In this document: in pieces, positions 59,881-64,000 of the stretch
How positions within the stretch are numbered: the first letter of the stretch is position 1
How the letters are laid out: each line of letters begins with the position of its first letter
NCBI RefSeq assembly: GCF_008831285.2
Contig: NC_045141.1
Location: 22,288,742 to 22,352,741 of the forward strand
Direction of reading: 5' to 3'
DNA length: 64,000 bases
DNA from: Nymphaea colorata
Lineage: Eukaryota; Streptophyta; Magnoliopsida; Nymphaeales; Nymphaeaceae
Notes under the pieces: model-generated
What the model was told of the DNA's origin: nothing
Databases searched by the model: none
The model's input: only the letters and a program-made list of their open reading frames with translations
Program-made: the position numbers and the translations under genes

Positions 59881-61290
59881 ATGAACTTTTACGGGGACAT
59901 TCTTTTACACATTTCTTAAGACAAAACTGGAAAAAGTTAAAACATATTGTAGATCTTTTTTTCTTCTTTTTGGGTACATAACATATTATAGATCTTTCCT
60001 TATAATAGGATTGATAGTTCGAAAGACTTGGTATTCTCAGTATATAGAACAATGTACAATACGTTACAAGATCATATGTAAGACCGATTTTACGAAAAGG
60101 GATTCACAAAGATCGAGTGACGTTAGACTCATGGTCCTTTTCTCTGACTCTATAAATGGACCTTCCTTTTAACATGTCCCCACAATCGGTGCCTAAGCGC
60201 AGATTGTCTCTGAAACTTTCAACGCTTGAAGTGCTGAGTGGCTTTGTAAGCCCATCAGCATGTTGCTCTTGAGAGCGAATGGACTGAATTTGGATGTCAT
60301 CTTTGTTGGCATAGCCTCCGATAAAATGAAAATGGATTTCAGTATGTTTTGTCCTTTCATGAAAAACAAGATTTGAAGCCAAATAGAGTGCTCATTTGTT
60401 GTCAGACCACAGATTTGGAGCCTCTTCCAAGGTGAAACCAAGTTTTTTAATCAATGATTCTAACCATTATAACTCGGCTACTCCTCCAGACAAGGCCTTG
60501 TACTCCACTTTCGTGCTGGAGAGAGCGGCCATCGCTTGTTTGCATGACAACCAAGATTATAGCATTTCCACCATGGTATGCGACACATCCAGCAGTTGAT
60601 TTTCTATCATCTGTTTCAAGTATGTAATCTGTTCTAACATTTGAAGCAGATGCATGAGACAATAACATATTGTTACTGTTGTCAAACGGCCCCATAAAGT
60701 ACCTTAATTTTTTTTTTCTTTTACGACTGTCCGACGGTCTTCATTTGGACTTTGCATATAGCTGCATACTTGATTCACTGCCGAACTTATATCTGGTCGT
60801 TTGTTAGACATAGATATTGTAGGGCTCTCACTATGCTTTGGTAGCGAGAGACATCTTTAAACGACTTGCAGATCTTACCCAGTTTGACGGTGGCACTTGC
60901 TGGAGCAGGGGACGGTTTAGCGTTCCCCATCCTTGTCTTCTTCAAAGGTCCCTGAACATAGCTTTGCTGATCCAGAAAGAGATTGTCCCCATCATAGGTT
61001 GCCTTCAATCCAAGGAGATACGATAACCGTTCTAGATTCTTAATACAAAAATTATTCTTTCATTCATAGGATTAGTGACTGAATTGCCTTTGTGGACATT
61101 CCCATGATGAGCGTACCGCCCACATACGCAGGATATAAATTTGCACCAAATTGTGTTTAAAGATAAATAATGGAGCATCAGAGTTCGTTTATTTGTTTGG
61201 CTAATACACCCAGAACTTGGGTGTTCTATGAATAACCTGAGAAAGGTCAGGTTTTGCTCTCCTTTTAGAAAACCAAGTTTTGCCAAAACC
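59880..61290 (-). mobile_element. Ty1/Copia retrotransposon remnant, fossil
   Basis: Minus-strand pieces match the end of Copia pol: the RNase H region (about 60104-60700, with the family's ADGLTKPLS block and a DDRKST-type block) and part of the reverse transcriptase side (about 60790-61290). A purine-rich GGGGACA tract near 60175-60182 is followed by TGTTAAAAGG, which should be the start of the 3' LTR running toward lower coordinates. The far LTR border is not certain. The element is broken in several places and looks old; no full 5' part lies in the window. Confidence 0.8.
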
Positions 61291-62405
61291 GGGTTTTACA
61301 AGTTTTGACAGCACCAAATACTCCAGAAAAGCCCACACCCCTTTAATCTTAAGGCATACCTTCTCAAACCATGAAAATTCTAACACACTGACCATTGAAA
61401 TTCCTTCTATTCATATGTTCAGCAAATGGAAGTTGCAGTAGCAAGTTGTTCTTATTATGTTGATGACAGGTGAGTATTTAGCGTCGCAAAAGTAGCGCCT
61501 TAGAATAGCTAAGACAATATAATGACAGGTTTAAAGCTTGACCCACGAGCTTCAACTTAACGCCCTTCGTATCCCCTTCGCTACATATGGTGGTCTAGTA
61601 GTGGATTAACATCAAATAACGTCAGGCTATGAAGAAAAGAAAAACCAGTGCTGTAACCATTCTCTCTTTGTTTTAGGTAAGAGAGATTATCCCACCATCT
61701 AAATAAGAGTCGAAGCTCTCACCTCCCCATGCTTCAATTTGCATATAGAGCTCACCTCCCTTTTTGGTACAAGAGCTTAACCCCCAGCGATCGAACTAGT
61801 GATCACAAGCCACACATACGCCTCCAGCCCACCCGTTTGAGCTATACACCTTGGAGCCAATGCGGTCACTTTGTTTCGAAACTTAAGAACGAAAAATCCT
61901 GCAGTATCAACTAATGAAATTATATCCCATTCGCACGTCGCAAAAACATGATCATCATTCCATCGTTTTCGCATAAGGAGATCATATTTAACACTTCACA
62001 GTCAATCTCGTAAGAAAAAATCAACAAGTGTCTAGCTAGAGCTAATTGTAGATGACCGAAAGCAGTTTTATTATAAACTAGATTTCAGGGAGGTGAGTTA
62101 AGCTACACACCAAAGCTTACTAGCAGTTTATTCATGAAAGGATTTTCTTTTAATGAGTAACAAAATATTATGGACACAACAAGTGTGCAGAGAAACATCC
62201 CCCGCACAGGCATAAGCCTCAGAAAATGACACTTGCGATTGTAGACAAATGCACCATCATTGGAGCTTTTTGTTAACGCACTTGAACAAAAATCAAGAAA
62301 AATAGAAATTAAGATGAGAAAGAACTCCTGCAAATAAATGCGCCCCAACCCATGATCTGGACGGACGGTTTCTCAACTCAAATGGGGGTTGGGTTGCGAT
62401 TGTAG
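61291..62405. other. intergenic, no gene seen
   Basis: No supportable frame. Part may belong to the Copia remnant, and the right end is probably the 3' UTR of the RBR ligase gene. Confidence 0.4.
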
Positions 62406-63575
62406 TCAATTTTGAGTATGTTGTCTGCAGCCCTTCGGTCCGTAGTGCTGTGAGCTGCGCCTTACAACTTTGCCACACAAAGCACAGAAATGATTTTGGC
62501 AGGACCAACAGAAGATGTGGTTGTTATTTCCGATCTGTATTTTACAAGAGAAAAAAGATTTAGAGGAATGAAATGGAAAAGGAAAAAATGCAAAGGTTAG
62601 TATATCCAAATTCACATTGCTTTGGAGTTCAACATGTTAAACATGCTTCTGTGGCATCATGGGACTCGAGTGCATAGAACGAACCAATTGTCAAACATAT
62701 AGTGTTCATGTTCAAAAAAGAAATAGAAGAGACAAAAGCATGGTCTCCATTGTTTAGATCAAAACTTTATTAGACTTAAATCAATGATGTAAAGCTTTAT
62801 TCCTCCTATGAACCTCTATCTATGCATTTAGGAAACAAGATTTTTGTATCATTTCCTAGCTAATGGACACATTTACATGCATATGGTTAGTTTCGTAGAA
62901 AGTGCAGCCAACGTTATCCCTTAGCACTAGCTATTTCTGAATCCACAATGGTAGGCAACAATGTCTACTACTTTAAAATCTGTAGGGGAGAGAGCATTTT
63001 AAAATAGTGTAGCTACCCATGCTCCGTGAAGATTTCTTCCAATAACTAGACTTCTCACCTTTGCATTCGCTTGACCGCAGAAGGGACAAGGATGAGCAGC
63101 TTCAGGATGCAATTCAGCCTGAGCCTGAGCGATGGCTTGTCGATCATTCATCTGCCGCTCCCAGTTTTGAATTTCTTGCGCAGCAAAAAGTGTACAATTT
63201 CCTTCGCTTCAAGGATAATGAGGTAGGTTTAGATTTGGTTCCTTTTTATGGCAAGGTTGCTTAGATTTTCATCACAATGAAAGAAAACCCAATTCAGTGG
63301 GAAGAAACCAAGCAGAACAAAGCATGTAGGCAGCTATCGTAAAAAATGTACCTAAAATGATCATAGCCATCAATTGCCTTGTTGCACTTATAGCAAAAGT
63401 ACTGCCCACAGTTCCAGCACTCCATCTTGTTGCAACCTTCAATTTTTGAGATTGCCATCTTGCATGAAGGGCATTGTTTTGAAACACGGAGCACCTCCTT
63501 GACGCTAAGAATCTGGTTTATAAGATCTAGCTCCTTGCGCCTTTGATCGGCCTTCAGCTGACGCTTTTGGCGCTC
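62406..63575 (-). CDS. RBR-type E3 ubiquitin ligase, RNF14-like, C-terminal part (gene continues beyond window)
   Basis: RBR ligases take ubiquitin from an E2 onto a catalytic cysteine in the second RING-like (Rcat) domain before passing it to the substrate. Three exons (63575-63352, 63206-63059, 62534-62406) join in frame and give the last 166 or so residues. The first holds a Lys/Arg-rich linker and the Rcat pattern [19 protein letters not shown] followed by CGQYFCYKC; the Cys of GCNKM is the expected catalytic residue. Downstream come [20 protein letters not shown] and [20 protein letters not shown], then [10 protein letters not shown], the C-terminal zinc region typical of RNF14-like proteins. 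RING1, the IBR and the N-terminal RWD domain must lie past 64000 or in exons I could not find at 63.6-64.0 kb. Confidence 0.88.
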
Positions 63576-64000
63576 CTGTAGATGTGGCAAAAGCTATACA
63601 GTGTCAAGAGGTTGTCATGGTAACAAACCTACACATTCATGAAATGAAACTGGAATTGTTTCAGAAACAAAAATTTCTGGAAGCATGTTACAAGGAGATG
63701 AAGAATGTATAAAACCAATATAGATATCTTACATCCAAGAAGCATCATATCTCAATATAAATTCAATTTTGAGAAAAATGAAGGCACGCACCAATATCCA
63801 AATATAATAAGTAGAGTACATGCACACAGGAATCTAAGACGGAAGTCTCAAATCAAGTGGGATCAGGCAATTGCCAAGTTAACGATGAAGATGAAAAACC
63901 AAAGGTTGAAGTGGTGGTACCTATCGGCTTTGAAAGAACAGAGATTTCACAAGACGTGAGGGTAATTGGACAAGATAAGTTAACAATAAACATGTTATTA

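Noticed and set aside
63705-63959. 84-codon plus-strand frame near the right edge
   Set aside because: No domain; most likely lies in an intron of the minus-strand RBR ligase gene.
1-64000. CRISPR arrays, operons, ribosome binding sites or other bacterial features
   Set aside because: None seen; spliced plant genes throughout, and the regular repeats present are microsatellites or tandem duplications without spacers.

Overview
The window is nuclear DNA from a flowering plant. It carries spliced genes of plant-only or plant-typical families: an HD-Zip IV factor, plastid fibrillin 2, a CML18-type calmodulin, a BPA1-like RRM protein, SAMBA and a class A1 heat-shock factor. Introns follow GT-AG, intergenic DNA is AT-rich with long TA and CT/TA microsatellites, and remnants of LTR retrotransposons are present. 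The species cannot be named from the sequence; a water-lily-like early angiosperm would fit the texture, but that is a weak guess.

Layout. 1-73: possible last exon of an unidentified gene. 2120-7362 (minus): HDG5-type HD-Zip IV gene, 11 coding exons, 790 aa, with a probable leader intron and a promoter candidate near 9990. 10.2-22.5 kb: gene-poor tract with dispersed repeats, a short LTR element, a 0.5-kb repeat pair and a long near-perfect foldback at 17979-18208. 22508-25011 (plus): FBN2/PAP3. 29593-30084 (minus): intronless CML18. 32300-36201 (minus): conserved plant protein of unknown function, divergent from 37248-38826 (plus), a small single-pass membrane protein. 41995-44940 (minus): BPA1-like RRM protein. 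47769-about 50529 (plus): SAMBA. 51954-52026: tRNA-Lys(CTT). 56273-58676 (minus): HSFA1. About 59.9-61.3 kb (minus): broken Copia fossil. 62406-63575 (minus): C-terminal exons of an RNF14-like RBR ubiquitin ligase that runs past the window.

The genes form no operon or pathway cluster; this is an ordinary plant gene neighbourhood with mixed functions (epidermal transcription control, plastoglobule structure, calcium signalling, cell-cycle control, heat response, ubiquitination). I found no clear new multi-gene system. The items most worth a second look are the foldback at 18 kb, an exact 104-bp tandem duplication upstream of the HD-Zip gene, a self-complementary microsatellite in one of its introns, two conserved families of unknown function, and a three-copy unclassified repeat family.
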